Positions 1 to 6,710 of a DNA stretch of 23,210 nucleotides are shown here, piece by piece. The stretch covers positions 1,309-24,518 of the forward strand of contig DFBZ01000104.1 of the NCBI GenBank assembly GCA_002366835.1. The letters run 5' to 3'. The stretch comes from Gammaproteobacteria bacterium UBA3067. GTDB lineage: Bacteria > Pseudomonadota > Gammaproteobacteria > Pseudomonadales > UBA3067. The notes beneath the pieces are model-generated. The model searched no databases and had not been told where the DNA came from. It saw only the letters and a list, made by a program, of their open reading frames with translations. How positions within the stretch are numbered: position 1 is the stretch's first letter; the number at the start of each line of letters is the position of its first letter. A program made the translations under genes and the position numbers.

Positions 1-6
1 CGAAGT

Positions 7-984
7 TTAGTCCGGTTTTTTGGCTATAAATGTAGCGCGCTTTGGTGCTGGTAGGCCCTCGACGGTTCGGTTTGGGTTTTCGGAATCAAGAAACTGAGGC
101 AGTGAAGAAAAGGGCATCCAGTCCGTCGAGCGCTGCTCATCGAGGCTTGTTTGATTGCTCTCAACGCAGCGTACCTCTAGAAAACCACAACGCCTTAGCC
201 AGTTTTCCATTGTCAAACAGCTGGGAATAAACCAGACATTACGCATTTGGGCGTAACGGCCTTCGGGCACCAACACGGTATTGATCCCGCCGTCCACCAC
301 CAGGGTTTCCAATACCAGTTCGCCCCCCGCTCTTAAGCAATCTTTTAATTCGTAAATATGGTCGATGGGGGAACGGCGATGGTAGAGCACCCCCATTGAA
401 AATACCGTGTCGAAAAAATTTAATTCCGCAGGCAGTTCCTCAAGGCGGTGGGGAGTGACGTAAACCGAACGTGGGCCAATAAAATGATGTAGGGTTTGAT
501 ATTGCATGACCGCCAGAATAGACGGATCGACACCCAACACCAAGTCAGCACCGGCTCCAGCAATTCGCCAGCAGTGATAACCACTTCCACAGCCAACATC
601 CAGTACCTTGCGGCCCTTTAAACAACTTAGGTGCGGAGCGATGCGGTCCCACTTCCAATCAGAGCGCCACTCCGTATCAATATAGGTGCCATGAATCAGG
701 AAAGGCCCCTTGCGCCAGGGTTTAAGTTTTTGTAATAACGTTTTTATTTCAGCCTGGGTTTCCATATCGCAACCGCCTTCCTGGCCAACGGTGATGGCTG
801 AGGCATTGAGATCAACGATGGAGGCGGTAATGCTGGGAAAGCTATCCAGAACAGATTGCCAGCGCAGAAAATCACCATGTTTTTGTGGAGAGAGGCGTTG
901 CTCCACCTGTGCGCGTAAGCTTGGCACCCATTCTTTTACCTGACTGTCATTTAGGGCGTCAAAAAGAGGGGAGTATCTGCTCAC
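7..984 (-). CDS. cmoB: tRNA U34 carboxymethyltransferase CmoB
   Basis: Transfers the carboxymethyl group of carboxy-S-adenosylmethionine to 5-hydroxyuridine at tRNA position 34, giving 5-oxyacetyluridine (cmo5U), in the cytoplasm. The 325-residue product is normal length for the family. It shows the CmoB block KPWRKGPF (residues 88-95) and a Rossmann methyltransferase loop DVGCGSGYH (129-137), with a conserved GVLYHRRSP segment further on. The start is GTG at 982-984 and overlaps the TGA stop of cmoA (981-983) by 3 bases, so the pair is probably translationally coupled. The stop lies at the very edge of the window; what follows cmoB is not visible. Identification rests on family motifs and on the adjacent cmoA. 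Confidence 0.95.
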   Translation of the reverse strand: MSRYSPLFDALNDSQVKEWVPSLRAQVEQRLSPQKHGDFLRWQSVLDSFPSITASIVDLNASAITVGQEGGCDMETQAEIKTLLQKLKPWRKGPFLIHGTYIDTEWRSDWKWDRIAPHLSCLKGRKVLDVGCGSGYHCWRIAGAGADLVLGVDPSILAVMQYQTLHHFIGPRSVYVTPHRLEELPAELNFFDTVFSMGVLYHRRSPIDHIYELKDCLRAGGELVLETLVVDGGINTVLVPEGRYAQMRNVWFIPSCLTMENWLRRCGFLEVRCVESNQTSLDEQRSTDWMPFSSLPQFLDSENPNRTVEGLPAPKRATFIAKKPD

Positions 985-1739
985 TTTAAAGCCAGCATGG
1001 AGGCGAAGTTAAAACATTGAAACCAAACATCACAACTGCTGAAGCCCGCCGATATAATGCGTTGCTGGTGCAGGCTCAATGGTTCGGGTGTTAGCACGTT
1101 ATCCAAAGCAGAACGCTTTTGGCTAACCTCTAGTTCACTGTACCCGTTGCTGCGTTTAAAGGTGTGGTGCATGTGCACATTGAGTTTTTCTTGCTGTGGA
1201 TCTTCAAAGGAAATTTTTTCAGACAATATAAGTAAGCCACCTGGCAACATGCCCTTATAGATGGTTTCAATGATCTGTTGGCGCTGGTGGGGGGCTATGA
1301 ATTGCAGAGTAAAATTCAGCACGACGATGGATGCTGTCTGGATATTCACTTCTTCAATATTCGCGCAGAGAACATCCACCTCAACAGGGCTGGGTATTTT
1401 ACTTAAGTTTTCCCTACAGCCTTGTACCATTGGCTCAGAATTATCAATTGCGATAATATTGCAGCCGGGAACGTGGATGTGTTCTCGCATTGCCAGGCTT
1501 GCCGCGCCGAGAGAGCAACCCAGGTCATAACAAGTGCTTTCGGTTTGTGCGAATTGCTCTGTGAGGATGCCGATCATTTGGATGATGGTGGCATAACCCG
1601 GTACTGAGCGTTTTATCATGTCTGGAAAAACCCGAACAACCGATTGATCGAAAATAAAGTCCGACACTTTGTCTAAAGGCTGCTGGTATATATCGTCTTT
1701 TATTAGGTGCTTTGTCTCAGAATCAGTATTGTGGGGCAT
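981..1739 (-). CDS. cmoA: Carboxy-S-adenosyl-L-methionine synthase CmoA
   Basis: Makes carboxy-SAM from SAM and prephenate, the donor used by CmoB for tRNA wobble modification. The 252-residue protein has the family signature from about residue 28 to 49 (FIFDQSVVRVFPDMIKRSVP) and a SAM-binding loop DLGCSLGAA (72-80). The start is ATG at 1737-1739, with no obvious Shine-Dalgarno directly upstream. The gene is first in a two-gene unit with cmoB and is divergent from moaB across about 158 bases, where the promoters of both directions should lie. Nothing is unusual in length or motif content. Confidence 0.95.
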   Translation of the reverse strand: MPHNTDSETKHLIKDDIYQQPLDKVSDFIFDQSVVRVFPDMIKRSVPGYATIIQMIGILTEQFAQTESTCYDLGCSLGAASLAMREHIHVPGCNIIAIDNSEPMVQGCRENLSKIPSPVEVDVLCANIEEVNIQTASIVVLNFTLQFIAPHQRQQIIETIYKGMLPGGLLILSEKISFEDPQQEKLNVHMHHTFKRSNGYSELEVSQKRSALDNVLTPEPLSLHQQRIISAGFSSCDVWFQCFNFASMLALK

Positions 1740-1897
1740 TTTATGTTTAGGTGGCTCGCAGCGCAGCTTGTCAGAATGAATCGAGGGCGGATTATGCGTT
1801 GTCTCTTATTCGGTTTCAACTTCCGATATGTAAGTGTGTCGATCGTGTAGCGTTGGGAGCTTTTAGCAAGTTCTAGATTGAAAAACGAGGAAAGGTG

Positions 1898-2473
1898 ATG
1901 GGAAAAAAGATCAGTGAATTTGTAGCCTTGAATATAGCGGTGGTGACGGTTTCGGATACACGGGATGAAAGCAGCGACACTTCTGGGCAGTATCTCTCCC
2001 ACGCCGTATTGGAATCAGGGCATTCTTTAGTAGCCAGGGCCATTGTCAAAGATGATGTGTACGCCTTGCGCGCGCTGGTTTCTTATTATATTGCTGACCC
2101 TACAGTGCAGGTGGTTCTGGTTACCGGTGGCACCGGTTTTACGGCACGTGACAACACCCCCCAAGCGCTTATTCCTCTTATGGAAAGGCAAATAGACGGT
2201 TTTGGTGAGTTGTTTCGGCATATCTCATACCAAGAAATTGGTACTTCCACAGTGCAGTCTCGAGCGGTGGCGGGCATCAGTAACTATACAGCGATATTTT
2301 GTGTGCCTGGCTCAACGGGAGCGTGCAAAACAGCTTGGACCGGTATTTTGTCCGAGCAACTAGACGCAAGGCATCGCCCCTGTAATTTCATGGAGCAGGT
2401 GATGAGGCCCGAAGGTGCAGACACTTCCCTTGGGGGGGTGAAAATCATTGTCGGCCCGGGGTTTACCTCCTGA
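1898..2473 (+). CDS. moaB: Molybdenum cofactor biosynthesis protein MoaB/MogA family
   Basis: Family members adenylylate molybdopterin before metal insertion (MogA activity); MoaB itself is a close paralogue whose enteric role is less clear. The 191-residue protein carries the MoCF-binding fold motifs: SDTR (19-22), TGGTG (76-80), DNTPQA (85-90) and a later PGSTGACK segment. I prefer ATG at 1898 over the GTG just before it (1895), because the GAGGA ribosome-binding site at 1887-1891 is then 6 bases away. The stop overlaps the moeA start by one base (TGATG), which indicates coupling to the partner that inserts molybdenum. No moaA, moaC, moaD or moaE gene is in the window. Confidence 0.92.
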   Translation: MGKKISEFVALNIAVVTVSDTRDESSDTSGQYLSHAVLESGHSLVARAIVKDDVYALRALVSYYIADPTVQVVLVTGGTGFTARDNTPQALIPLMERQIDGFGELFRHISYQEIGTSTVQSRAVAGISNYTAIFCVPGSTGACKTAWTGILSEQLDARHRPCNFMEQVMRPEGADTSLGGVKIIVGPGFTS

Positions 2474-3723
2474 TGGAAAACACAAAAACACTGCTCACGC
2501 CGGTGGATGAGGCCCTTGTCACACTGTTAGATCAAGTGAAAGAAAGCAATCGCTACGAAGTTGTTCCACTTATTGATGCTTTGGGGCGGATCATTGCTGA
2601 AGATCAAAAGGCGCTGATTTCTCAACCCCCAATGGACAACAGCGCGATGGATGGCTATGCCATCAATACGGGGGATATATCCTCTACTCAAGCCTTTACC
2701 TCGCTCCCTATCCAGCAGCGTATAGCGGCGGGGGATGCGGCAGAAATCTTAGATATAGGAAAGGCTGCACGTATTTTTACCGGCGCCATGGTACCAGCGG
2801 GCGCAAATGCCATTGTCATGCAGGAGCAGTGTGAGGTACATGAAGAGGGTGTGCGTATTCCTCAAAGCGTCAAAGTGGGTCAAAATATTCGTTTAAAAGG
2901 TGAAGACTTTAAAGCAGGACAAACGCTGGTCACAAAAGGAACCCCCCTGCGATCCGTGGAGCTGGGTCTGCTCGCCGCAATGGGGATTTCAGCAGTCTGC
3001 GTTTTCAAACCATTAAAAGTGATGGTGCTTTCCACCGGAGATGAACTTGTCGAGCCGGGAGAGAATCTGCAGGTGGGGCAAATCTACAACTCCAACCGAT
3101 ATGTCTTGGCCGGTTTGCTCAAGGGCATGGGCTGCGAGCTGATGGATGGCGGCATCATCGAGGATGACTTTGAAACCACTAAACAACAGCTCCAAAATGC
3201 CGCTCAGCAAGCAGACTTAGTGATTACCAGCGGTGGTGTGTCGGTTGGCGAAGAAGACCACGTCAAGAACGCGCTGGAAGAGATCGGTCAGCTTAAACTA
3301 TGGAAGTTAGCCATCAAGCCGGGTAAACCTTTGGCCTACGGTGACATAAAACTTGGTGACTCCAGAACGCCATTCTTTGGCCTACCCGGGAACCCTGCTG
3401 CCGTATTGGTGACATTCTCTATTCTGGTTCGCCCTTACTTACTCAAAATGTTGGGAGCAAAAAACCTGGCGCCCGACATGGCGGCTGGTAAAGCATGCTT
3501 TACACGTACAAAGCCCAGTATTCGGCGTGAATACCTCCGAGCGCGTTTAGTACTGGATGAGAAAGGCGTTGCCGCTATCACCACATATCCGAGCCAAAGC
3601 TCTGGGTTGCTGCGGTCTGCCAGTTGGGCCAATGGTTTTGCTATCGTAGAAGCGCATCAAACGGTGGCAGAAGGTGATGTGGTTTCTTTTATCCCCTTCC
3701 AGTCATTCACCGGAATACATTAA
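2473..3723 (+). CDS. moeA: Molybdopterin molybdenumtransferase MoeA
   Basis: Inserts molybdate into adenylylated molybdopterin, the last general step of molybdenum cofactor synthesis in the cytoplasm. The 416-residue protein is of typical length and contains PPMDNSAMDGYA (52-63), STGDE (187-191), TSGGVSVGEED (252-262) and FGLPGNP (302-308), all in family order. A C-terminal MoeA domain IV follows from about residue 335. The ATG shares its first base with the moaB stop. The CYTH gene begins 17 bases downstream, so a three-gene transcript is likely. No oddities were seen. Confidence 0.96.
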   Translation: MENTKTLLTPVDEALVTLLDQVKESNRYEVVPLIDALGRIIAEDQKALISQPPMDNSAMDGYAINTGDISSTQAFTSLPIQQRIAAGDAAEILDIGKAARIFTGAMVPAGANAIVMQEQCEVHEEGVRIPQSVKVGQNIRLKGEDFKAGQTLVTKGTPLRSVELGLLAAMGISAVCVFKPLKVMVLSTGDELVEPGENLQVGQIYNSNRYVLAGLLKGMGCELMDGGIIEDDFETTKQQLQNAAQQADLVITSGGVSVGEEDHVKNALEEIGQLKLWKLAIKPGKPLAYGDIKLGDSRTPFFGLPGNPAAVLVTFSILVRPYLLKMLGAKNLAPDMAAGKACFTRTKPSIRREYLRARLVLDEKGVAAITTYPSQSSGLLRSASWANGFAIVEAHQTVAEGDVVSFIPFQSFTGIH

Positions 3724-3740
3724 ATCGTAGGAGTTGCTGT

Positions 3741-4220
3741 ATGAGTGGCGAACTAGAAATAGAACGTAAGTATCTTTTGCACGACCTTCCCTCTGATCTT
3801 GATACCGATAATGGTAAGAATATTCAGCAGGGTTATTTATGCCTGGAGGAAGGCCGTCATGTGCGGGTACGAACGAAAGGCAGTAAATTTTTCCTCACCG
3901 TAAAAATTGGTGAGGGCATCGTCCGTACAGAGTATGAAGTGGAAATTTCCAAACAGCAATTCGACGCCCTTTGGCCTGCTACCGAAGGGCGTCGCCTGGA
4001 AAAGGTGCGTTATATCTACCCACTGGATCAATATGAAATGGAAATTGATGTTTACGCAGGGGAGCTAGCCCCCTTGGTGGTGGCTGAAGTGGAGTTTCCC
4101 AGTTTAAAAGCGAGTGAGCAGTTTGTTGCGCCTGCTTTTGTTTCGGAAGAAGTTTCCGGGAATCCCCTGTTTAGTAATATTCGTTTAGCCCTGGAGGGTT
4201 TGAAAGACTTTGTGAAGTAA
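3741..4220 (+). CDS. CYTH-domain (triphosphate tunnel) protein
   Basis: This is a short, single-domain CYTH/triphosphate-tunnel protein of 159 residues. Known short members hydrolyse inorganic triphosphate (tripolyphosphatase, TTM) or related phosphorylated substrates; the substrate here is not known. The diagnostic EIERK lies at residues 6-10. It is followed by the alternating charged strands of the tunnel: VRVRTK (41-46), FLTVKIG (51-57), TEYEVEIS (63-70), RRLEKVRY (84-91), YEMEIDVY (98-105) and VAEVEF (114-119). The start ATG has GGAG at 3730-3733. It follows moeA closely and is probably cotranscribed, though a functional link to molybdenum cofactor is unproven. A decayed second copy lies at 4669-4909. 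Confidence 0.88.
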   Translation: MSGELEIERKYLLHDLPSDLDTDNGKNIQQGYLCLEEGRHVRVRTKGSKFFLTVKIGEGIVRTEYEVEISKQQFDALWPATEGRRLEKVRYIYPLDQYEMEIDVYAGELAPLVVAEVEFPSLKASEQFVAPAFVSEEVSGNPLFSNIRLALEGLKDFVK

Positions 4221-4331
4221 GATTAGCCATTGTTTAATGGCAGGGGTAACAGCCTGTTAGGCCTGTGTTTAACGGTTTGATAGCTTCTAAAGCGTAGGTT
4301 AATTGTGACAAATGATTTCAATCAAATGAAA
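3750..4331 (+). repeat. Tandem duplication, copy A (CYTH gene plus 3' flank)
   Basis: This is the left copy of a diverged direct repeat. Blocks 3750-3917, 3986-4062 and 4240-4331 align in order with 4669-4837, 4833-4909 and 4903-4996 of the right copy. Similarity continues beyond the CYTH stop (4220) through the intergenic DNA and into the last codons of an opposing ppiC-like end. The duplicated unit was therefore a piece of DNA spanning both genes, not only the CYTH coding region. In this copy the CYTH gene is intact and the ppiC end is a remnant. Confidence 0.85.
4226..4241. other. Small hairpin after the CYTH gene
   Basis: GCCATT and AATGGC form a 6-bp stem around the loop gttt, six bases after the CYTH stop. 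There is no T-run on either side, so it is a poor intrinsic terminator. It may only be a structured 3' end of the moaB-moeA-CYTH transcript. Confidence 0.35.
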
Positions 4332-4511
4332 ACAGCTACTCTCCATCTGAATGACTTCGCAAATGGCTTCAAATAGAACATATTCGATTCGTCCGCCAAC
4401 TGGCTGTAGGCCTCTAATCGCTGGGGTATAGTTAAATCTAGAAACTGCAGTCGGGTCACGAAAGTCTGCGCACTCCGTTGTAGGACATAGAAAAATATAA
4501 AAAGTTCTCAT
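4299..4511 (-). pseudogene. Remnant of a ppiC-like 3' end / 70-codon open frame
   Basis: This is an open frame of 70 codons on the minus strand, tail-to-tail with the intact CYTH gene. Its last residues, CFHLIEIICHN, align with the end of the intact PpiC downstream (GFHLIETIYRT), and the DNA of 4299-4331 matches 4964-4996 closely. Upstream of that, a segment around LQPVGGRIEYVLFEA weakly resembles the parvulin stretch FSPGTMVKAFDQVVF. The parvulin N-terminal half (HILVK, GADF) is not recognisable. I read it as a decayed ppiC copy; a fast-evolving small protein using the old stop is the alternative. A ppiC-remnant origin is well supported only for the final 11 codons. Confidence 0.5.
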
Positions 4512-4668
4512 CTCTAGCCGTATACGGCGCTTGCGCCCAATAAGGTGAGCCCGAATTTTGAAAATTTCCTATGCACGACAATGTCTTGCACATCTTTTTC
4601 GCACCCAACTGAGGTTTCTAGGTTTAAGTGAACAATTATGGATGATACATTTTTTGAGCTAATTTTTT
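4332..4668. other. Gene-poor spacer between the two duplication copies
   Basis: These 337 bases separate the recognisable ends of duplication copies A and B. Apart from the 70-codon minus-strand frame, which runs to 4511, I see no gene. The only marked structure is a pair of overlapping inverted repeats at 4517-4537. The stretch 4545-4668 is AT-rich and unremarkable. It probably descends from the old ppiC 5' end and the DNA that lay between duplicated units, now too diverged to align by eye. Confidence 0.5.
4517..4537. repeat. Overlapping perfect palindromes
   Basis: GCCGTATACGGC (4517-4528) is a perfect 12-base palindrome. Its last GGC begins a second inverted repeat, GGCGC-tt-GCGCC (4526-4537). 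The two could form alternative structures, and a site for a dimeric DNA-binding protein is possible. They lie just upstream of the minus-strand 70-codon frame, in AT-rich surroundings. No function can be assigned. Confidence 0.5.
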
Positions 4669-4909
4669 GACGTTAGATAGAACGTAAGTACCTTTTTCTC
4701 GATCTTTCCATTGATCTTGATGTCGGTAACGGTAACGGTAAGGATATTTAGCAGGATTATTTATGCTTGGAGGAAGGTTGTTATGTGCAGGTGCGAACGA
4801 AATGCAGCAAATAATTTCTGTGGAAATAGGACAGGGCGTCGCCTGGAAAATGTGCGTTATATCTACCCGCTGGATCATTACGAAATGGAAACTGACATTC
4901 ATGCAGTGG
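4669..4909 (+). pseudogene. Decayed second copy of the CYTH gene
   Basis: This is a diverged, broken copy of the CYTH gene at 3741-4220. The start codon region is lost (gttagatagaacg replaces the intact start). Codon 29 is changed from CAG to a TAG stop at 4749-4751. A 73-base deletion removes the middle (equivalent to 3913-3985), and a 184-base deletion removes the end (equivalent to 4056-4239); neither is a multiple of three. The block after the first deletion (4833-4909) matches 67 of 77 bases of the intact gene by hand alignment, so the origin is clear. A CGGTAA hexamer is present three times at 4724-4741, where the intact gene has a single diverged equivalent. No functional protein can be made. 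Confidence 0.9.
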
Positions 4910-4996
4910 GCAATATCCTGTAAGGCCGGTGTCTAATGGTTTGACTGCTTCTGAAAATTCAGATTAAGTGCGATAGATGGTTTCAATTAAATGAAA
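4669..4996 (+). repeat. Tandem duplication, copy B
   Basis: This is the right copy of the diverged direct repeat that starts at 3750. It contains the CYTH pseudogene, the conserved intergenic flank and the last 11 codons of the intact ppiC. The flank alignment (4903-4996 against 4240-4331) holds with only one- or two-base gaps. This places the duplication across the convergent junction of the two genes. Confidence 0.85.
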
Positions 4997-5242
4997 TCCA
5001 AATTTTGTTTTAACCGGCCCGTGGACAGTTAACAGGGGTTTTTTGAAAACTACTTGGTCAAATGCCTTCACCATCGTACCGGGGCTAAACTCACCGAGAT
5101 CACCGCCTTTTTTAGCCGACGTACACTGCGAATATTTTTTTGCCAAAGTAGCAAAGTCGGCCCCTTTTTTTAATTCTTGCTTCAGTCTATCGGCCTGATC
5201 TTTTGTTTTTACTAATATATGACGTGCGCATGCCCGTGCCAT
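4964..5242 (-). CDS. ppiC: Peptidyl-prolyl cis-trans isomerase, parvulin PpiC
   Basis: This is a cytoplasmic single-domain parvulin of 92 residues, almost the same length as E. coli PpiC (93). It has no signal peptide. Family motifs in order are RHILVK (7-12), GADFATLAKKYS (27-38), GGDLGEF (46-52), GTMVKAFDQVVF (55-66), GPVKTKFGFHLI (75-86) and a terminal TIYRT. The start ATG at 5240-5242 has a GGGAG ribosome-binding site on the minus strand. It is the surviving ppiC of the duplicated region. It lies 67 bases after prsR on the same strand, with a hairpin between them, so it may have its own promoter. Confidence 0.93.
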   Translation of the reverse strand: MARACARHILVKTKDQADRLKQELKKGADFATLAKKYSQCTSAKKGGDLGEFSPGTMVKAFDQVVFKKPLLTVHGPVKTKFGFHLIETIYRT

Positions 5243-5285
5243 TTTTATCGGCTCCCTTTGATTTTAAGCGTTGTTTATACGTGCG

Positions 5286-5303
5286 AAGAAGTACTGACTT
5301 CTT
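5286..5303. terminator. Hairpin between prsR and ppiC
   Basis: AAGAAGT (5286-5292) and ACTTCTT (5297-5303) form a perfect 7-bp stem with a 4-base loop just after the prsR stop on the minus strand. The minus-strand read-out lacks a clean U-run, so as a terminator for prsR it would be weak. It could act as an attenuating or processing hairpin. Confidence 0.35.
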
Positions 5304-5309
5304 TGGGTT

Positions 5310-6710
5310 TTATAAGTCGCTGCTATCAGAGTCACTTCCTTTTGGTGCATTCAGCTGATATTTATTTGCCAGTGTATAAAGTGTGGGCCGGGTAACACCT
5401 AATAGTTTTGCTGTTTTTGCCATGTTATATTCGGTTTGCATCAAGGCGCGTGTGATGGCTTTTTTCTCGGCCTCTTCCCGCACATTCTTCAGGTTAAGGG
5501 GCAGGCTGGCTTCTGTTTCTTTGTTAGGGCGAATACCCAAATCTTGCGCGCTTATTTTATTGCCCTCTGCCATGATGGAAGCGCGCTTTATTTTATTTTC
5601 CAGCTCTCTGATATTACCCGGCCAATTATAGCTTTCGATGGACTGGATTGCTTCTTCCGTAAAACCCTTGAGCGCTCTCCCTTGTTCCTGCGAAAAACGG
5701 TTTAAAAATGCACGGGCGAGAATCAGTGCATCGCCATCTCGCTCGATGAGGGCAGGAAGATTGAGTACGATTTCACTCAGACGATAATAGAGATCTTCTC
5801 TGAATGAACCTTCGGCAATCATTGTCTCCAGGTCGCGGTGTGTTGCGCAAACAATACGCACGTCGACGGGAATATCCTTGTGGCTGCCGAGGGGTTGTAT
5901 GGTTCGCTCCTGCAAAAAGCGTAACATTTTGGCTTGCAGAGACATGGGCATGTCGCCAATTTCATCGAGAAACAGGGTGCCGCCATTGGCATGTTCAATT
6001 TTTCCTTTTTTGTCGGTATTAGCTCCGGTAAATGCGCCCTTTTCGTAGCCAAATAGTTCACTTTCCAGAAGGTTTTCTGGGATGGCTGCGCAATTGATGG
6101 GTGAAAAATTTTGCTCTTTTCGTCCGCTAAAACCATGTAGTGCGCGGGCAATAAGCTCTTTGCCTGTGCCGGTTTCGCCAAGTATTAAAGCCGTGGCATC
6201 GGTATTGGCGACACGTTCGACGGTGCGACATAGTGTTAGCATTTCGGGAGAGCTGGTGATAAGGCCGGCAATGGGTGATTCAGTATTCGATTTTTCCAGT
6301 TCGCGATTTTTTTCCTCCAGCTCGTAAAGGCGGAATGCGCGATTGACAACAAATTTTAGAATATCTGCATCGATCGGCTTTTGATAAAAGTCATAGGCGC
6401 CGTTTCCGATGGCTTTTACTGCATTTTCTTTTTCTTCGCGCCCGGTAATAACGATGACTTTGGTTCTTGGTGCGAGGGAGCTGATCTGTTCAAGAATTTT
6501 AAAGCCGACACTGGAGCCACCGGGGTCGGGAGGAAGACCGAGGTCTAGTGTGACCACTTGTGGTTCGCTGCGGCGCAGATGGGCCAGGGCATCCTTTTCA
6601 TTGTCGCAAAGCAGGATTTCTTCATCATCAAAGCACCACTTGAGTTGGCTTTGTAAGCCCGGATCATCCTCAATAATTAGGAGCCGTCTGTTCTCAATCT
6701 TTTTATTCAT
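5310..6710 (-). CDS. prsR: PEP-CTERM system sigma-54 response regulator PrsR
   Basis: This is a DNA-binding response regulator that activates sigma-54 promoters; in the PrsR family (TIGR02915 type) the targets are PEP-CTERM/exosortase and exopolysaccharide genes. The 466 residues comprise a receiver domain with acidic EDD (14-16), phosphoacceptor D56 and K111, then an AAA+ domain with Walker A GETGTGKE (177-184), GAFTGA (224-229, needed to contact RpoN) and Walker B LFLDEIGD (245-252). A Fis-type helix-turn-helix is near the end (MAKTAKLLGVTRPTLYTLA). All key residues are intact. Its ATG overlaps the prsK stop (ATGA), so kinase and regulator are coupled. The serine/aspartate-rich C-terminal tail is unremarkable. 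RpoN itself is encoded at 13277-14794. Confidence 0.88.
   Translation of the reverse strand: MNKKIENRRLLIIEDDPGLQSQLKWCFDDEEILLCDNEKDALAHLRRSEPQVVTLDLGLPPDPGGSSVGFKILEQISSLAPRTKVIVITGREEKENAVKAIGNGAYDFYQKPIDADILKFVVNRAFRLYELEEKNRELEKSNTESPIAGLITSSPEMLTLCRTVERVANTDATALILGETGTGKELIARALHGFSGRKEQNFSPINCAAIPENLLESELFGYEKGAFTGANTDKKGKIEHANGGTLFLDEIGDMPMSLQAKMLRFLQERTIQPLGSHKDIPVDVRIVCATHRDLETMIAEGSFREDLYYRLSEIVLNLPALIERDGDALILARAFLNRFSQEQGRALKGFTEEAIQSIESYNWPGNIRELENKIKRASIMAEGNKISAQDLGIRPNKETEASLPLNLKNVREEAEKKAITRALMQTEYNMAKTAKLLGVTRPTLYTLANKYQLNAPKGSDSDSSDL

Noticed and set aside
4251..4275. GCCTGTTAGGC resembling an integron attC core (GTTAGGC)
   Set aside because: There is no paired complementary core, no cassette array and no integrase; the sequence is simply part of the duplicated flank and is diverged in copy B.
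4711..4923. 70-codon plus-strand frame over the second CYTH copy
   Set aside because: It reads partly out of frame through the pseudogene and ends at the deletion joint; the TAG at 4749-4751 and two frameshifting deletions show that the copy is broken.
5819..6181. 120-codon minus-strand frame within prsR
   Set aside because: It overlaps the intact AAA+ domain of PrsR in another frame and resembles no family.
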